64,000 nt of DNA from Mycoplasma sp. CSL7475-4. Its GTDB lineage: Bacteria > Bacillota_I > Bacilli_A > Mycoplasmatales > Metamycoplasmataceae. The stretch spans positions 1-64,000 of the forward strand of contig NZ_JANUYA010000002.1 of NCBI RefSeq assembly GCF_024834065.1, given 5' to 3'. Below, piece by piece: positions 11,312-23,013 of the stretch. Positions within the stretch are counted from its first letter, which is position 1, and the number at the start of each line of letters is the position of its first letter. A program made the translations under genes and the position numbers. Below the pieces are notes generated by a model that had not been told where the DNA came from, made no database searches, and saw only the letters and a program-made list of their open reading frames with translations.

Positions 11312-14014
11312 ATGGACAAAAATAAAGCAACAAAATACACAGGTTTAACTACCGAACAGGTGCAAAAAGCGAGAGCACAATATGGTGAAAATGTTTTGCA
11401 AAAAAGCAAAAAAGTAAATCCTTTTATTGCCTTTTTTAAACAATTCATTGACCCAATGATTATTTTGCTTTTAATAGGAGCAATGATTTCGCTTGGTTTA
11501 GCTATCTACGAACATATAAGTGGCAAAAAAGATAGCATTGATTTAACTATTTCATATGTTGAACCAGGGATTATTTTATTAGTTGTTGCACTAAATTCAT
11601 TGCTCGGAGCATACCAAGAAGTCAAATCCGACAAAGAAGTAAGGGCACTAGAAAAAATCAATGAAACATATGCTAATGTAATTCGTGATGGGATTGCCCA
11701 AAAAATAAAAGCAAGTGAGTTAGTTCCTGGAGATTTAATTATTTTTTCTGCTGGTGACACAATTAATGCTGATTGTAGACTAATTGAATCAGCTAATTTA
11801 TATGTTGTCGAGTCTTCATTAACTGGCGAAAATCTTGCTATTAATAAAAAAGCCAATTGGGATAAAGTAGATAATTTAACATTAGCCGAAAACACACATA
11901 TTCTTTATTCAGGAACTTATATAATCAAAGGTAGCGCCAAGGCATTTGTTCAAAACACTGGTATTAATACTGAAATTGGTAAAATAAATTCCTTAATACA
12001 AAAAGAACAAAAAAGCAGTACTCCTTTACAATTCAAATTGAATAAATTAAGTAAGTTATTTGGAATTGGTGGAATCGTTTTATTATTTGTTAGTTTAGGC
12101 ATTCAGGTCTTATTGAATAATTTAATAAGTGGTTCTTGAACTAATTTAGACGTGTATACACACTCAACAGTGACTGCAATAAGTTTAGCTGTTGCTGCTA
12201 TTCCGGAAGGTTTATTAACATTCACCACAGTGTTATTGTCTGTCGGTGTTAAAAATCTGACTAAGCAAAAAGCATTGGTTAAAAATTTATTAGCTGTTGA
12301 AACACTGGGTTCTACGTCAATAATTTGTACTGACAAAACCGGAACATTAACCGAAAATAAAATGAAGGTTGTTGAAGCATTTGATTTAAATTCAAATCAA
12401 TTCCTTTCAAAAGCTAACGAAAATAATAGTTTTAATACGTTGGCTCAGTATGTAACTTTATGTAGTGATGCTTACATAAACTACGATGAAAAAAGCAAAA
12501 CATTTAATGAAGTTGGAGATCCAACTGAAACTGGAATGTTAAGATTTGCTTATGATTTGGGCATTACAAAAGAAAATTTAATTGCCAAAAATTCAATTTT
12601 ACATTCCTTACCATTTGATAGTGAACGCAAAATGCACTCAATTTTGACTATCATTGACGGTCAAAAATATATGATTACAAAAGGTGCACCTGATATAATA
12701 ATTTCTAAATCCGTCAACATAAATCACTCACAAATAACTCAAATCAACGATGAATGAGCAAAGAAAGCTTATAGAGTTATAGCTGTTGCTCGTAAAAAAA
12801 TAAATAGTGACCAAATAAGCTTTGATGACGAAAATAACTTAGAATTTATTGGCTTAATCGCTATGATTGACCCACCACGTGCCAATGTAAAACAAAGTGT
12901 TTTAATTTCAAAAAAGGCCGGTATTAAAACTGTTATGATAACCGGAGATCATATTGTCACAGCCAAAGCAATTGCTCAAGATTTGGGAATTTATAATGAA
13001 GGTGATTTGAGTATCACCGGTGAAGAATTAACAAAAATGAGTGATGAAGAATTAAGAAGTCAAATAACTAAAATTTCTGTCTACGCACGTGTTAATCCAC
13101 AAGATAAACTCAGAATCGTGCAAGCATGACAGGCACACGAAAAAGTTGTCGCAATGACGGGGGATGGGGTCAATGACGCACCAGCCCTTAAGGTTGCTGA
13201 TATAGGGTGTGCAATGGGTATCACTGGCACTGATGTTTCTAAACAGGCTGCCGACATGATACTAGTTGATGATAACTTTAACACAATTGTAGGTGCCATT
13301 AAAAATGGTCGTTCGACTTTCGATAAAATCAAAATTGTAATCATGAATTTACTGGTGTCATCACTTGTTGAAACAATAGTTATGCTAGTCGGAATGGTCG
13401 CTTTCTTTCTTGCTTATAAAAAATATTTTGGCGTAAATAACGAGTTTTATATTTTTGGGGCAAGTCAATTACTATGAATTAATTTAGTCTCACACGGATT
13501 ACCAGCTATTGCTCTAGGATTTGTCAACAGCGATAAAGATGTAATGAATCGGGACCCATATAACAAAAAAGAGAGTTTATTTTCTCGGGGAATGGGTAAA
13601 GAATTATTATGACAGTCTTTATTACTGAGTCTTGCAACGCTTGTTTCGTATGTAATTGGTGCCGAGTTAGCAATTAAAAACGGCTTAGACGTCGGTCAAT
13701 ACGCTTCATCAGCCGGCTTTATTACGCTCGGTTTAGCGTGTGGTATTAACACTATTAATTTAATGAGTGATAAATCAATTTTTGTATCATCAATAAGAAA
13801 ATATTGATTAGTTTGATCAGCTGTTTCATTTTCCGCATTCACAATTTTATTAATTGGATTAGTTCCACAAATAGCACAATATTTTAGAATGGGTAATTTA
13901 ACACAAGCTCCTGAATTGATAGCAAGTTCAATTACTTTAGGACTTATACTGGTTTTCGCTTACGAAATCAAAAAAATTATCAATTATTTCCGTTCTAAAA
14001 AACAAAGAAGATAA
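11312..14014 (+). CDS. Cation-translocating P-type ATPase (Ca2+ type)
   Basis: A 900-residue P2-type ATPase, probably a Ca2+ exporter of the SERCA/PMCA-like group. Visible: N-terminal cation ATPase domain, actuator motif SSLTGEN (TGEN in place of TGES, near 170), IPEGL in M4, phosphorylation site [12 protein letters not shown] near 340, DPPRANV, TGDH, and the hinge [12 protein letters not shown] near 615. Six C-terminal helices follow. The GAGGAGG ribosome site at 11303-11309 is strong. Metal specificity is inferred from overall resemblance. It ends at a terminator shared with the convergent PBECR4-like gene. Confidence 0.9.
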
Positions 14015-14075
14015 AATAAAAATAAATGCATAAAAAAGGGGGCAATGCCGATCCAACTATGCGTTTGACAATCAA

Positions 14076-14112
14076 AAAAATGCACAGAGGTATACTACTC
14101 TGGCATTTTTAT
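14076..14112. terminator. Bidirectional terminator between convergent genes
   Basis: AAAATGC and CAGAG (14077-14089, one bulged A) pair with CTCTG and GCATTTT (14098-14109), with a T-run on the plus strand and an A-run giving a T-run on the minus strand. It ends the P-ATPase and overlaps the stop of the reverse gene. Confidence 0.75.
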
Positions 14113-14756
14113 TTAATTGATATATTTCTGATATTACACATTTTATAATTTTTTTCGTTTCTTTTTTGCATCATTTTCAATGACTTTAAAATATAAGTTT
14201 CATAAGTATAATTCTTATTAAGACTTATACATTCTAATTCAAATATTCCGATTTTTTTGCCTTGTCAAGCATAATAAAATGAATTAGATTTAGTTGAAAA
14301 ACTAAAATAGAATTGAGCAAATTCACAACTCATGGTATAAATCAAATCAAAAAATGAACGAGTGGCAATTATTCTATGTATTAAAAAATCAAAAAAAGAA
14401 CTAATAGAATATTTTTTTCTATTATTTTCACCAATAGATGACGGATTATTAATCAGTATTTTTTCTAATTTAGTTTTTGGGTTATTTTCATTTTTTAAAA
14501 TATTGAAAAAATATTCCAAAAATTGATCATCCCTCATTGTGTTATTTCTTTTAAATGCTTTTTTTCAGTATTGCAATCCCAAAAGATGTGGAATATGTTC
14601 TTTTTTAATATGAATTAGATGTGTTTTTATATCGTTATTGTCTTCAATATTATTGACATAAATATTGATTATTTGTTTTTCCGAAAACAATTTCTTATAA
14701 ATATTTTCTAATTTTATAATTATTAGTTTAAAGTTCTCATCATTTATTTTAATCAT
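14109..14756 (-). CDS. PBECR4-like nuclease/toxin candidate
   Basis: A 215-residue protein I recognise only loosely. Segments HIKKEHIPHLLGLQY (about 50-64) and, later, RSFFDLIYTM, FAQFYFSFSTKS and YYAWQGKKIGIFELECISLN resemble the PBECR4 family (phage Barnase-EndoU-ColicinE5/D-RelE-like nucleases) seen in mollicutes. Conserved HLLGL and the late beta-strand block fit that fold; assignment is from memory. It is an orphan between the P-ATPase and secA. The start codon follows a U8 tract with no ribosome site, and a structured region lies upstream. It may be a toxin or phage-defence protein (inference). Confidence 0.4.
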
Positions 14757-14900
14757 AAAAAAAATGACAGGTTAATAGCCAACAACAGCCCCCGCCCTTA
14801 GTTATCTAAAGCAACCTTATTTTATTAATGTGTGGCAATGCTCGCAAGTCGGTTGTTCCACTTATATCACACATTTATATGTTACATTATTTTTTGAACA
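14757..14900 (-). ncRNA. Structured leader or small RNA upstream of the PBECR4-like gene
   Basis: This gene-free block is far more GC-rich than its surroundings and has pairing potential. An 8-bp stem AATGTGTG/CACACATT (14827-14834 with 14868-14875) encloses a loop of about 33 bases. Nearer the gene, AGGTT and AACCT can pair across a G-rich segment containing the small hairpin TTAG-ATAA-CTAA. It ends in a run of eight U directly before the start codon of the reverse gene. No known riboswitch class was recognised. It could be an attenuator leader, an independent RNA with its own terminator, or an RNA antitoxin. Confidence 0.35.
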
Positions 14901-15521
14901 AAACAAAGGAAATATTCAGATATTAAATTAAGACAAAATAATACTATCATAGTTATTATTAACACTGTTTTAACCCTAGCAATAAATATCTTAATAAAAA
15001 GTCATACACATTTCGTTGTGTAAGTGTTTATTCATTATCTATGTATCAATATTAGTTAAAATCTAAATATTTATTTTGATTTATGCGAATTGATAGAAAC
15101 ATATCAATAATTGTCATTTGAGGTTAAATCAAAAATTGTTAAATTCATAACTGTAATGTCTTCTACATGAATAATAAATTCTTATCAGTGTCGGCGGTTT
15201 CTCTAATTTAATTATGTTCGATGAAATTATTATTTTTTTGTTTTTGCTTCATTGGTATTGGTTTCTAATTTTTCAAATTTGGCAGATGCATGTTTGCAGA
15301 ATTTATTGTATAAAACCATTTTAAATGTTTGCTTTTTGAAGTTTCTCTTCAATATTCATCATGTATGTTGCTTTGCAAAAACTATGGTCATTCCTATTAT
15401 TTGATTTGTTTTGTGTCTCCAAAATATGAATGAAAAATTAACATTTCGAGAATGTTAATTTTTATTTTTAGAATTATAAATTCAGTATTATGCGTCGCTA
15501 AACTTAAAACCTTATATCGTT
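14901..15521. other. Intergenic region with only short decayed frames
   Basis: About 620 bases downstream of secA with no intact gene. On the minus strand, 15232-15385 holds two short out-of-frame coding-like segments (one ends KLETNTNEAKTKK) that may be a gene relic. I cannot assign a family. Confidence 0.4.
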
Positions 15522-18098
15522 TTAATCTTGATCTAGGTCAACAATTTTTTTCGCTGCCTGAGTAAATAAATCATCCATATTGGCTGGGGTTGGATTATTT
15601 TGCTCTGGCGGAGTAATTTGAGTGCTTTGTTTTATATCGTAGTAATATTGTAAAACTGTGTTTACGATTTCCTCTTCACTCATTTCGGGTGCAAAATCTA
15701 GAGTGCTTTTAATTTGAGAATACAATGGGTCCCGTAAAACTTCTAGTGGTACAAGAAGATCTGCACCTTCACGGTCAGCAAATATTTTTCTAGTTACATC
15801 AGTCGCAATTCTATTTAACATCTGGGTAAAGTGTTTGCTACCTTCTTCAGTATATACTTGGTATGGGTTTTTTTGTGAATATTGCACTAAATTAACATTC
15901 GAGCGCAATTTATCCATTGTATTAATGTGGTTTTGTCAATAGCGATCAACTACTTCTAAAACAATATTTTTTTCTTTGTAGAATAGATAATCATCACTAG
16001 TTAGATTGATTACATTTTGACGTCATTTTTTATACATTTTCAATATATTTTCAGTCAAATATTCTTTCATATCACTCTCGTGAATTTTTTGAAGTTCTTC
16101 TAAAATAAATTTATTTCTAACACCACGACCTAAAAACTCAGTGTTTAAATAATTTTCTAATTTTTCATAAATAAACGTACCTGTTTTAGTTAAAAATTCT
16201 GGATTAGTTGCAATTGTGTTGATAGCGTTTTTCATCATTCTTTCAATAATGTATTCAATATCTTGATTGATTAAAATTAAATCACGTTGCGCATAAAATA
16301 AATCACGTTGTTGACGAATAACATCATCGTAATGTAGAACACTTTTACGTGAATCGTAGTTGAAACCTTCAATTTTCTTCTGAGCAGCAATAAAGCCTTT
16401 TATTAACGATTTAGTTGTAATTTCACTATCGCCTTTATCGGCGTATTGTTCTTTAAATTCTTCATAGTTGGCGAATCTACGCATTAATTGATCGTCTAAA
16501 GAAACATAAAATTTAGAAACTCCAGGGTCACCTTGACGACCACTACGTCCTCTAAGTTGGTTGTCAATTCTACGACTTTCAGCTCTGTCGGTACCAATTA
16601 CGTATAAACCTCCCAAATCTTTAGCCTCTTGCGAAAGTTTAATGTCAGTACCACGTCCCGCCATGTTTGTAGCAATAGTTATTGATTTAACTTGACCTGC
16701 ATTAGCAATAATTTCAGCTTCTGAAGCGTTTTGTTTAGCATTCAAAACAGTGTGCGGAATCATGGCTTGAGATAAAAAGTGGTGCAGTATTTCTGAGTCT
16801 TCAATTTGAGCAGTACCAACTAATACTGGTTGGCCTTTTGCGTATAATTCTTTAATTTTTTCAGTAACGGCTGTTCATTTACCTAAAGCTGTGGCAAAAA
16901 TCGAATCCGGCAAATCTTCCCTAATTACTGGTCTATTGGTAGGAACAACATTGACACGCATGTTATAAATGTCTATAAATTCCTGTTCTTCAGTTTTCGC
17001 AGTACCGGTCATCCCACAAAGTTTAGTGAACATACGGAAGAAGTTTTGGTATGTGATTGTAGCTAATGTTTTAGTTTCACTTTCAATCTCAACACCTGCG
17101 GCTGCTTGAATTGCTTGTTGTAAACCTTCTGAGTAAGCTCTTCCTTCCATTACACGCCCTGTAAAAGCATCTACAAGTTCAATTTTGCCATCACGAACAA
17201 TATACTCAACATTTTCGCGCATAACTTTGTGTGCTCTTAATGAGTTTTGAATCCGGTGAATCATTTCAGAATTTTCAATATCATATAGATTTTTGTAACC
17301 AAAATAAGCGTTAGCTCTTTGAATACCACTAAAAGTTAATGAAATTGCTTTAGATTCTTCATCAATTTCATAATCATCTTCGGTTAATGAACGCACAAAA
17401 CGATCGGCTAAATAATATTCTCTTGTGTCTTCCCCTTCTCCTCCGGAGATAATTAAAGGTGTTTTGGCTTCGTCAATTAAAATAGAGTCAGCTTCGTCAA
17501 TTAAGCAAAAATGTAGTCCACGTTGAACTTTTTCACTCATACTGTCAGCCATGTTGTCTCTTAGATAGTCAAAACCTAATTCTGAGTGAACAGAGTAAGT
17601 AATATCAGCTGCATAAGCTTGTCTTTTTGATTCAGAGTCTAATTGTGCTTTGTTAATACCAACACTCATACCCAATCAATTGAAAACTTCACCCATTTCC
17701 AAGGCGTCACGTTCCGATAGATATTCGTTAACTGTCGAAACAATTGCCCCTTTACCTAAAAGAGCATTCAAATAAACTGGAGCAATAGAAGTAATTGTTT
17801 TACCTTCACCAGTTTTCATTTCAGCTACAGACGATAAATCTAGCAATAAACCGCCTATCATTTGAACATCGTATGGTCTTTTACCTAAAACTCTTTTAGT
17901 TGCTTCTCTGGAAACAGCAAACACCTCAGCACGCATAGAATCTAACGATTCTCCGTTTGCTAAGCGTGATTTAAATTGCAATGTTTTATTTTTTAATTCA
18001 TCATCAGATAAATTAGCAATTAATGGTTCGTATTGATTAATTTTTTTTAGCGTTTTTTCAGCTATTCGCATTTCGGTTGATTTAAATTCTCATTTCAT
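15522..18098 (-). CDS. secA: Preprotein translocase ATPase SecA
   Basis: Motor of Sec export, 858 residues. Walker A region MKTGEGKT near 96, then RDNMADSM, helicase motif LIDEADSILIDEAKTPLIISG near 200, TYQNFFRMFTKLCGMTGTAKTEEQEF, TNMAGRGTDIKL and RRIDNQLRGRSGRQGDPG. The zinc-binding C-terminal tail of many SecA proteins is missing, as is common in mycoplasmas; it ends KKIVDLDQD. The start MKWEFKSTE at 18096-18098 adds a TGA Trp before the internal ATG at 18071. Confidence 0.95.
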
Positions 18099-18198
18099 AT
18101 TTTTCTATTTTACAACAATTTATCTCATTTAAATATTAATATTGATAGGGATTTAAAATATTGTGCACGACTTATGCAAATTTTTAGCCACTTTAATT

Positions 18199-18231
18199 CA
18201 AAATAGTGTCAGAAAAACTGACACTATTTTG
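18199..18231 (-). terminator. Terminator after the gpmI/HAD pair
   Basis: A long perfect stem, AAAATAGTGTCAG (18200-18212) with CTGACACTATTTT (18218-18230), begins one base from the stop codon of the HAD-like gene. The T-tract is short. Confidence 0.7.
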
Positions 18232-19137
18232 TTAATCATTGCTTATTTTTGCTCTATTTTCTTTTTGACGATTGATTTTAGCTTCTTCTTTTGCTTTTTT
18301 TAACTTTTGAATTCGAATTTTTTCCGCAATTTCAAATTTCATTCTTGTACGATAGAAATAGTCCATAAATGCCTCGCCAACACCATTTTGATTAGTAGCT
18401 GATGTAAAAAGTTTTACACTATCTTTAACGGATTTTGGAGCATCATCAACTGCGTATAGAAAACCAATTTTGTTGAATGTTGCTAAATCTTTTTCACTGT
18501 AAGCAATAGCCATCGAATCATTAATATCAGCATTCAATACTTTATTGATCAAATAATCAATTGAGTTCTGCAATGAAACATTTTTGGCGGTAATGTCAAT
18601 ACTATCATTATTGAAAACCATTTCAATTTTTAGGTTATTTTTCAATAATTTATTGTGTATTTGAGAAAGTACATCCGGTTTTGCACTAATTGAAATTGAT
18701 AATACTTCGCTATTATTTCTATTCAAGTTTGTATTATTAAACACGATTTCGTTCGAGTCTGTTAAATCAAAATCAACTAGAAAATTAAAGTCAATAGCAC
18801 AATCGTTTTTCGCAACCAACATCAATATTTTTTCAATAATACTTTTATCTATTGTTGTGAATTTTAAGTATTTTTTGTCTTTAGCATCAAATATTTCGGC
18901 ACCATTGTTAGCAATAATATATCTGGAATTTGTTTCGCTAGCCAATGAGATTAATTTTTGAGAAATATTATTATCGAAGTTAAATAAAGGAGAAGTTGTT
19001 GTTTGAACAAAGAGCATGCCCTCTTTTGTGTATTCTAAAATCGATTGTTTTGTTTCGATATTTATTTCTTCTTTAGCGAAATCATAAAATGTATTTTTGA
19101 TTTCACTAAAAGCCACTCTTTTAAAAATTTTACCCAT
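18232..19137 (-). CDS. Degenerate Cof-type HAD family protein
   Basis: 301 residues shaped like a Cof-type HAD hydrolase: an ANNGAEIFDAKDKKY segment near 78-92 (like the family's NGA region), a cap domain, then a late VDDAPKSVKDSVKLFTS and NQNGVGEAF, matching the usual NAxxxVK and DGV motifs. The defining N-terminal DxDGT loop is absent; the first strand reads KRVAFSEIKNTF, without the nucleophilic Asp pair. It is therefore probably not a phosphatase. The C-terminus has a Lys/Glu-rich tail. Its ATG overlaps the gpmI stop by one base. Confidence 0.7.
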   Translation of the reverse strand: MGKIFKRVAFSEIKNTFYDFAKEEINIETKQSILEYTKEGMLFVQTTTSPLFNFDNNISQKLISLASETNSRYIIANNGAEIFDAKDKKYLKFTTIDKSIIEKILMLVAKNDCAIDFNFLVDFDLTDSNEIVFNNTNLNRNNSEVLSISISAKPDVLSQIHNKLLKNNLKIEMVFNNDSIDITAKNVSLQNSIDYLINKVLNADINDSMAIAYSEKDLATFNKIGFLYAVDDAPKSVKDSVKLFTSATNQNGVGEAFMDYFYRTRMKFEIAEKIRIQKLKKAKEEAKINRQKENRAKISND

Positions 19138-20627
19138 TAATAAAGTGCCTCTTCGGTCATTTCGATTGGTTTTTCAATTCCCATGTATTTCAAAATAGTT
19201 GGGGCTATATTACCCAATATTCCATCTTTTAATGTTAAAGTTTTGTCAGTAGTTACAAGCATTACAGGATTATCAGTGTGTTTAGTTGCTGGTCCACCTT
19301 TTGCATCAATCATTACTTCACTATTACCGTGATCTGCTGTAATGAATAGTGTAATATTGTTTTTAATAGCTCATTCTAACACTCTGCCTAATTGTAAATC
19401 TAATCACTCAATTGCTTGGATAGTGGCATCAAGAACACCTGTATGTCCTACCATATCAGGATTGGCGTAATTCATTATTACTAAATCATTTTCCGCACCG
19501 TGTTCGATTAATTTATCTGTTATTTCTTTAGCACTCATTTTTGGAGCTAAATCATATGTTTTTACTTTCAATGAATCAACCATGATTCTATCTGAATTTT
19601 GATAAACAACATCAACTCCACCGTCCATAAAGTAAGTAACATGTGAGTATTTTTGGGTTTCAGCTAATCTTAATTGTTTTAAGCCCGCATTAGCAATTAC
19701 TGCCCCAATAGGATTTACTACTTGCATTTCTTCAATAGCAACTTGCGAGTCAATCCCTTCATACTTCATCATTGACACAAAATTATCAATTTTTATTGAG
19801 TTATTTACTGAATAATCAAATAATTTTGAACCAATAAAACAGTGTGATAACTGTCTAGCACGATCAGGTCTAAAATTGAAAAATATTACCGAATCATCCT
19901 CTTTAACAAATGTACCATTCTCATTTATCGCCGGTAAGATAAATTCATCTGTTATATTTTGAGCATACATATCATTAACGTACTCTTTAACATCACTGAA
20001 TTTATGTTCGCTTTTACCAGTAATAGCATCAAAATGTTTTTGTACTCTATCAAACATTTTGTCACGATCCATACCATAATAACGACCACCGATTGATGAT
20101 ATTTTGTATGAGTATTTGTTTGTTAATTTTTCTAGTTTGTCAATAGAATTTAAAATTGACTTAGGCGCAACATCACGTCCATCACCTATTGCGTGAATAG
20201 AAACATTTTTTACTCCATTTTTGTGTGCTAATTCAATCAATGCGAATAAGTGGTCTTCATGTGCATGAACCCCACCATCACTTAGTAATCCAACCAAGTG
20301 AAGAGTCTTGTTTTTGCTTTTTACGTCGTTAATTGTCTTTAAAATCACTGAATTTTTATCAAAATCACCAGTTTTAATAGCGTGATTAATTAGACTTAAA
20401 CCTGTGTAAACAACACGCCCTGCTCCTATATTTAAGTGACCAACTTCTGAATTACCCATTTGTCCTGCTGGCAAACCAACATATTGGCCGGATGCCTGAA
20501 TGACAGAGTGTGGATACTCACTTAAAAATTTATCTAGAACTGGTGTTTTGGCTAAATCAAAGGCATTACCAGGATATTTCTTGCCAAGGCCTAGACCATC
20601 AATTACGATTAGTACTGTTTTTTTCAT
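19137..20627 (-). CDS. gpmI: 2,3-bisphosphoglycerate-independent phosphoglycerate mutase
   Basis: Glycolytic enzyme interconverting 3- and 2-phosphoglycerate, 496 residues, alkaline-phosphatase superfamily. Metal and nucleophile motif GQMGNSEVGHLNIGAG (Ser near 62), then LLSDGGVHAHEDHL, HAIGDGRDVAPKS, GRYYGMDRDKMFDR and MNYANPDMVGHTG. All match iPGM. It is the first gene of a two-gene unit with the HAD-like gene. Confidence 0.95.
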
Positions 20628-20821
20628 TATTCCTCTTTCCGTTTAATTTTTATTATTATATTTATATATTACAACTTTTATTGATTTTGATTATTTGTTG
20701 TTTTTAGATTTAGTAATAAAATAACTATTTGTCAATATCAAAGATATGTGGACATCTCCTATATTTTTAATCTTTTAAACAAATATTTAATGATATTTAA
20801 GATTAAAAAGTCCATATTCAT

Positions 20822-20827
20822 TATAAT
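20822..20827 (+). promoter_or_regulatory. -10 box upstream of dnaX
   Basis: TATAAT 25 bases upstream of the dnaX start, ahead of a strong GGAGGTGA ribosome site at 20842-20849. No convincing -35 is seen. Confidence 0.45.
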
Positions 20828-20852
20828 TAAATATATAGATTTGGAGGTGACA

Positions 20853-22709
20853 ATGATTTATAAAGCGTTATATAGAAAATACCGTCCAAGAACATTTGAT
20901 GAGGTTAAGGGACAAGACCACATTGTTCAAACATTAAAAAACATTATTTTAAATCAAAAAATTTCTCATGCCTATTTATTTGCTGGACCTAGGGGAGTAG
21001 GTAAAACATCGGTTGCAAAAATATTTGCCTCCACACTAAATTGTTCGCACGAGGCTGATTTAACAAAAATTTGTGATTATTGTTTAAATAACACAGATAC
21101 TAATTTTGATATTATCGAAATGGATGCTGCTTCTAATAATGGAGTTAAAGAAATCAGAGATTTGCGTGATAAAATACAAAATCAGCCGGCCAATAGTAAA
21201 TATAAGGTTTATATCATCGATGAGGTTCATATGCTGTCTAAGGGTGCTTTTAACGCATTGTTAAAGACATTAGAAGAGCCACCGCTGCATGCTATTTTCA
21301 TCCTAGCAACAACAGACCCTCAGAAAATACCTTTGACTATATTATCAAGAGTGCAAAGATATAACTTTAGAAAAATCACTCTAGGCGTTATTGTTGAACA
21401 ACTTCGCAAAGTGCTAATAGATGAAAAAATAACATTTGAGGAAGAGGCGTTAAATTATATTGCTAGACTAGCTGCGGGCGGTATGAGAGATGCACTTTCG
21501 ATAGCCGACCAAGCATTAGCTTACGGAAATGGCAATATCTCATTAGAAGATATTACTTATGCATTTGGTATATCATCAAATAGCAATTTAGTTTCTATTT
21601 TAAATAACTTGTTTTTAGGTAAAATAAAAGACGCACTAGAATTATTTGAAGAGTTAAAAAATGGAGGATTGGACCCGAATCAATTCGTAATTGGACTCTC
21701 GGGTGCACTTAAAGATTTCTTAATATTCAATAAAACTTATGATCCTAAGTTGCTAGAGTTATTGAATGAAAAAGATTTAGAAAACTTCATTATTGATATT
21801 AACTATGCCGTATACGCTAGTGATGCAATTTACAAATTAATGAAGGATTTAACTTATTCAGAAACTCAATTTCAATTGATTGAGTTCACATTAATCAAAA
21901 TTGCGAATTCAATGCAAAATTCCAATAATTTTATTGAAAAAAATATTCAAAATGACACTGAAAATATTCTTCAAGAAAATAAAGTTCAAAAGGAAAAAAC
22001 AATGCAAAAAGATAAATTACAAGACACAGTGAAAATTGCTTTAGAACAAACACAAGAGATGTTAATTGAAGCAAACGACCAAATGGAAAATACACAGGAA
22101 ATCAATAACGACATTTTGTCGCAAAGCGAACAATTCATTGATGATGATGGTTTAATTTCGACAGCTGAATACTCAATTGATAGTGATAGTATAAGCGATA
22201 CTGCGGCAATTAAAATCATTCCTAATTTCAAAATAGAATATAGAAATAAAAAAGATTATATGGATAATCTTGATGAAGAATTTTTGATTAATTTATTGAA
22301 TATTTCAGATAGAGATGCACTTGATAAATATAAAAATCAAATCAACATTCTTTCACACATTCATCTTGATGAATATCAAAGAAATTTTGCTGAAGCTTTA
22401 AAAGAGACAAGATTATATTCAGCCGGAAAAAACTTTATGCTTTTTGGTTTAAAAGAGGACAAAGGTGCTTTAAAATATCTTGAAGATGTGGCAAAAAAAT
22501 CATTGTTTCAAAATTTTATGGAGCAATATTTTGACTCACACAAACACATTTTCTTAGTAAGCGATTTAGCAAAACTAAAAAGAGCTGGTAAAAAAATAAC
22601 AGAATTATTCAACTCAAATCAAAGACCTAAACCAATCGAGCTGGGCGCTGTTGAGTTTGACAAAAATTTAACCCCAACAAGAATGTTATTTGAGGAATTA
22701 AAAAATTAA
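20853..22709 (+). CDS. dnaX: DNA polymerase III subunit gamma/tau
   Basis: Clamp-loader ATPase, 618 residues. MIYKALYRKYRPRTFDEVKGQ opens it, followed by Walker A GPRGVGKTS near 45, a four-Cys zinc module (CSHEADLTKICDYC), DEVHMLSKGAFNALLKTLEEPP, and sensor ILATTDPQKIPLTILSR. The tau-like part after about 380 is charged. I chose ATG 20853 because it follows the ribosome site; an upstream in-frame ATG at 20748 would add an unlikely 35 residues. First gene of dnaX-ybaB-recR-tmk-holB-rsmI. Confidence 0.95.
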   Translation: MIYKALYRKYRPRTFDEVKGQDHIVQTLKNIILNQKISHAYLFAGPRGVGKTSVAKIFASTLNCSHEADLTKICDYCLNNTDTNFDIIEMDAASNNGVKEIRDLRDKIQNQPANSKYKVYIIDEVHMLSKGAFNALLKTLEEPPLHAIFILATTDPQKIPLTILSRVQRYNFRKITLGVIVEQLRKVLIDEKITFEEEALNYIARLAAGGMRDALSIADQALAYGNGNISLEDITYAFGISSNSNLVSILNNLFLGKIKDALELFEELKNGGLDPNQFVIGLSGALKDFLIFNKTYDPKLLELLNEKDLENFIIDINYAVYASDAIYKLMKDLTYSETQFQLIEFTLIKIANSMQNSNNFIEKNIQNDTENILQENKVQKEKTMQKDKLQDTVKIALEQTQEMLIEANDQMENTQEINNDILSQSEQFIDDDGLISTAEYSIDSDSISDTAAIKIIPNFKIEYRNKKDYMDNLDEEFLINLLNISDRDALDKYKNQINILSHIHLDEYQRNFAEALKETRLYSAGKNFMLFGLKEDKGALKYLEDVAKKSLFQNFMEQYFDSHKHIFLVSDLAKLKRAGKKITELFNSNQRPKPIELGAVEFDKNLTPTRMLFEELKN

Positions 22710-22722
22710 TAAGGAGTAAATA

Positions 22723-23013
22723 ATGGACCAAAATATGTTAAGAAGATTGCAAAAAATGCAAAAAGAGATTGAAAATAAAACTGAAGAGTTTCATTCAACT
22801 GAATTTAAAGAAGAAAAATATGGTTTAGAAGTAGTTGCCACCGGAAACAAAAGAATAGTTTCGATAAAAATCAACGACGAGGACTTAGTCGATCCCGAAG
22901 ACCCACAAACATTAGAAGATTTAATGAAACTTGTGATTAATCAATTATTTGCAAAAATTGATGAAGAACAAGAAAAATTAATGCCACAAATGCCAGGTGG
23001 TTTTGGTTTTTAA
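22723..23013 (+). CDS. ybaB: Nucleoid-associated protein YbaB/EbfC
   Basis: Small DNA-binding protein of 96 residues with the family features MLRRLQKMQKEIENKTEEF at the start, a central VEVVATGNKRIVSIKI-type strand, and a Met/Pro/Gly-rich tail (MPQMPGGFGF). It lies between dnaX and recR, the classic position, and its stop overlaps the recR start by one base. Confidence 0.92.
   Translation: MDQNMLRRLQKMQKEIENKTEEFHSTEFKEEKYGLEVVATGNKRIVSIKINDEDLVDPEDPQTLEDLMKLVINQLFAKIDEEQEKLMPQMPGGFGF

Noticed and set aside
20748-20852. Upstream start for dnaX
   Set aside because: The extra 35 residues lack homology character, and the strong ribosome site lies after them, before ATG 20853.
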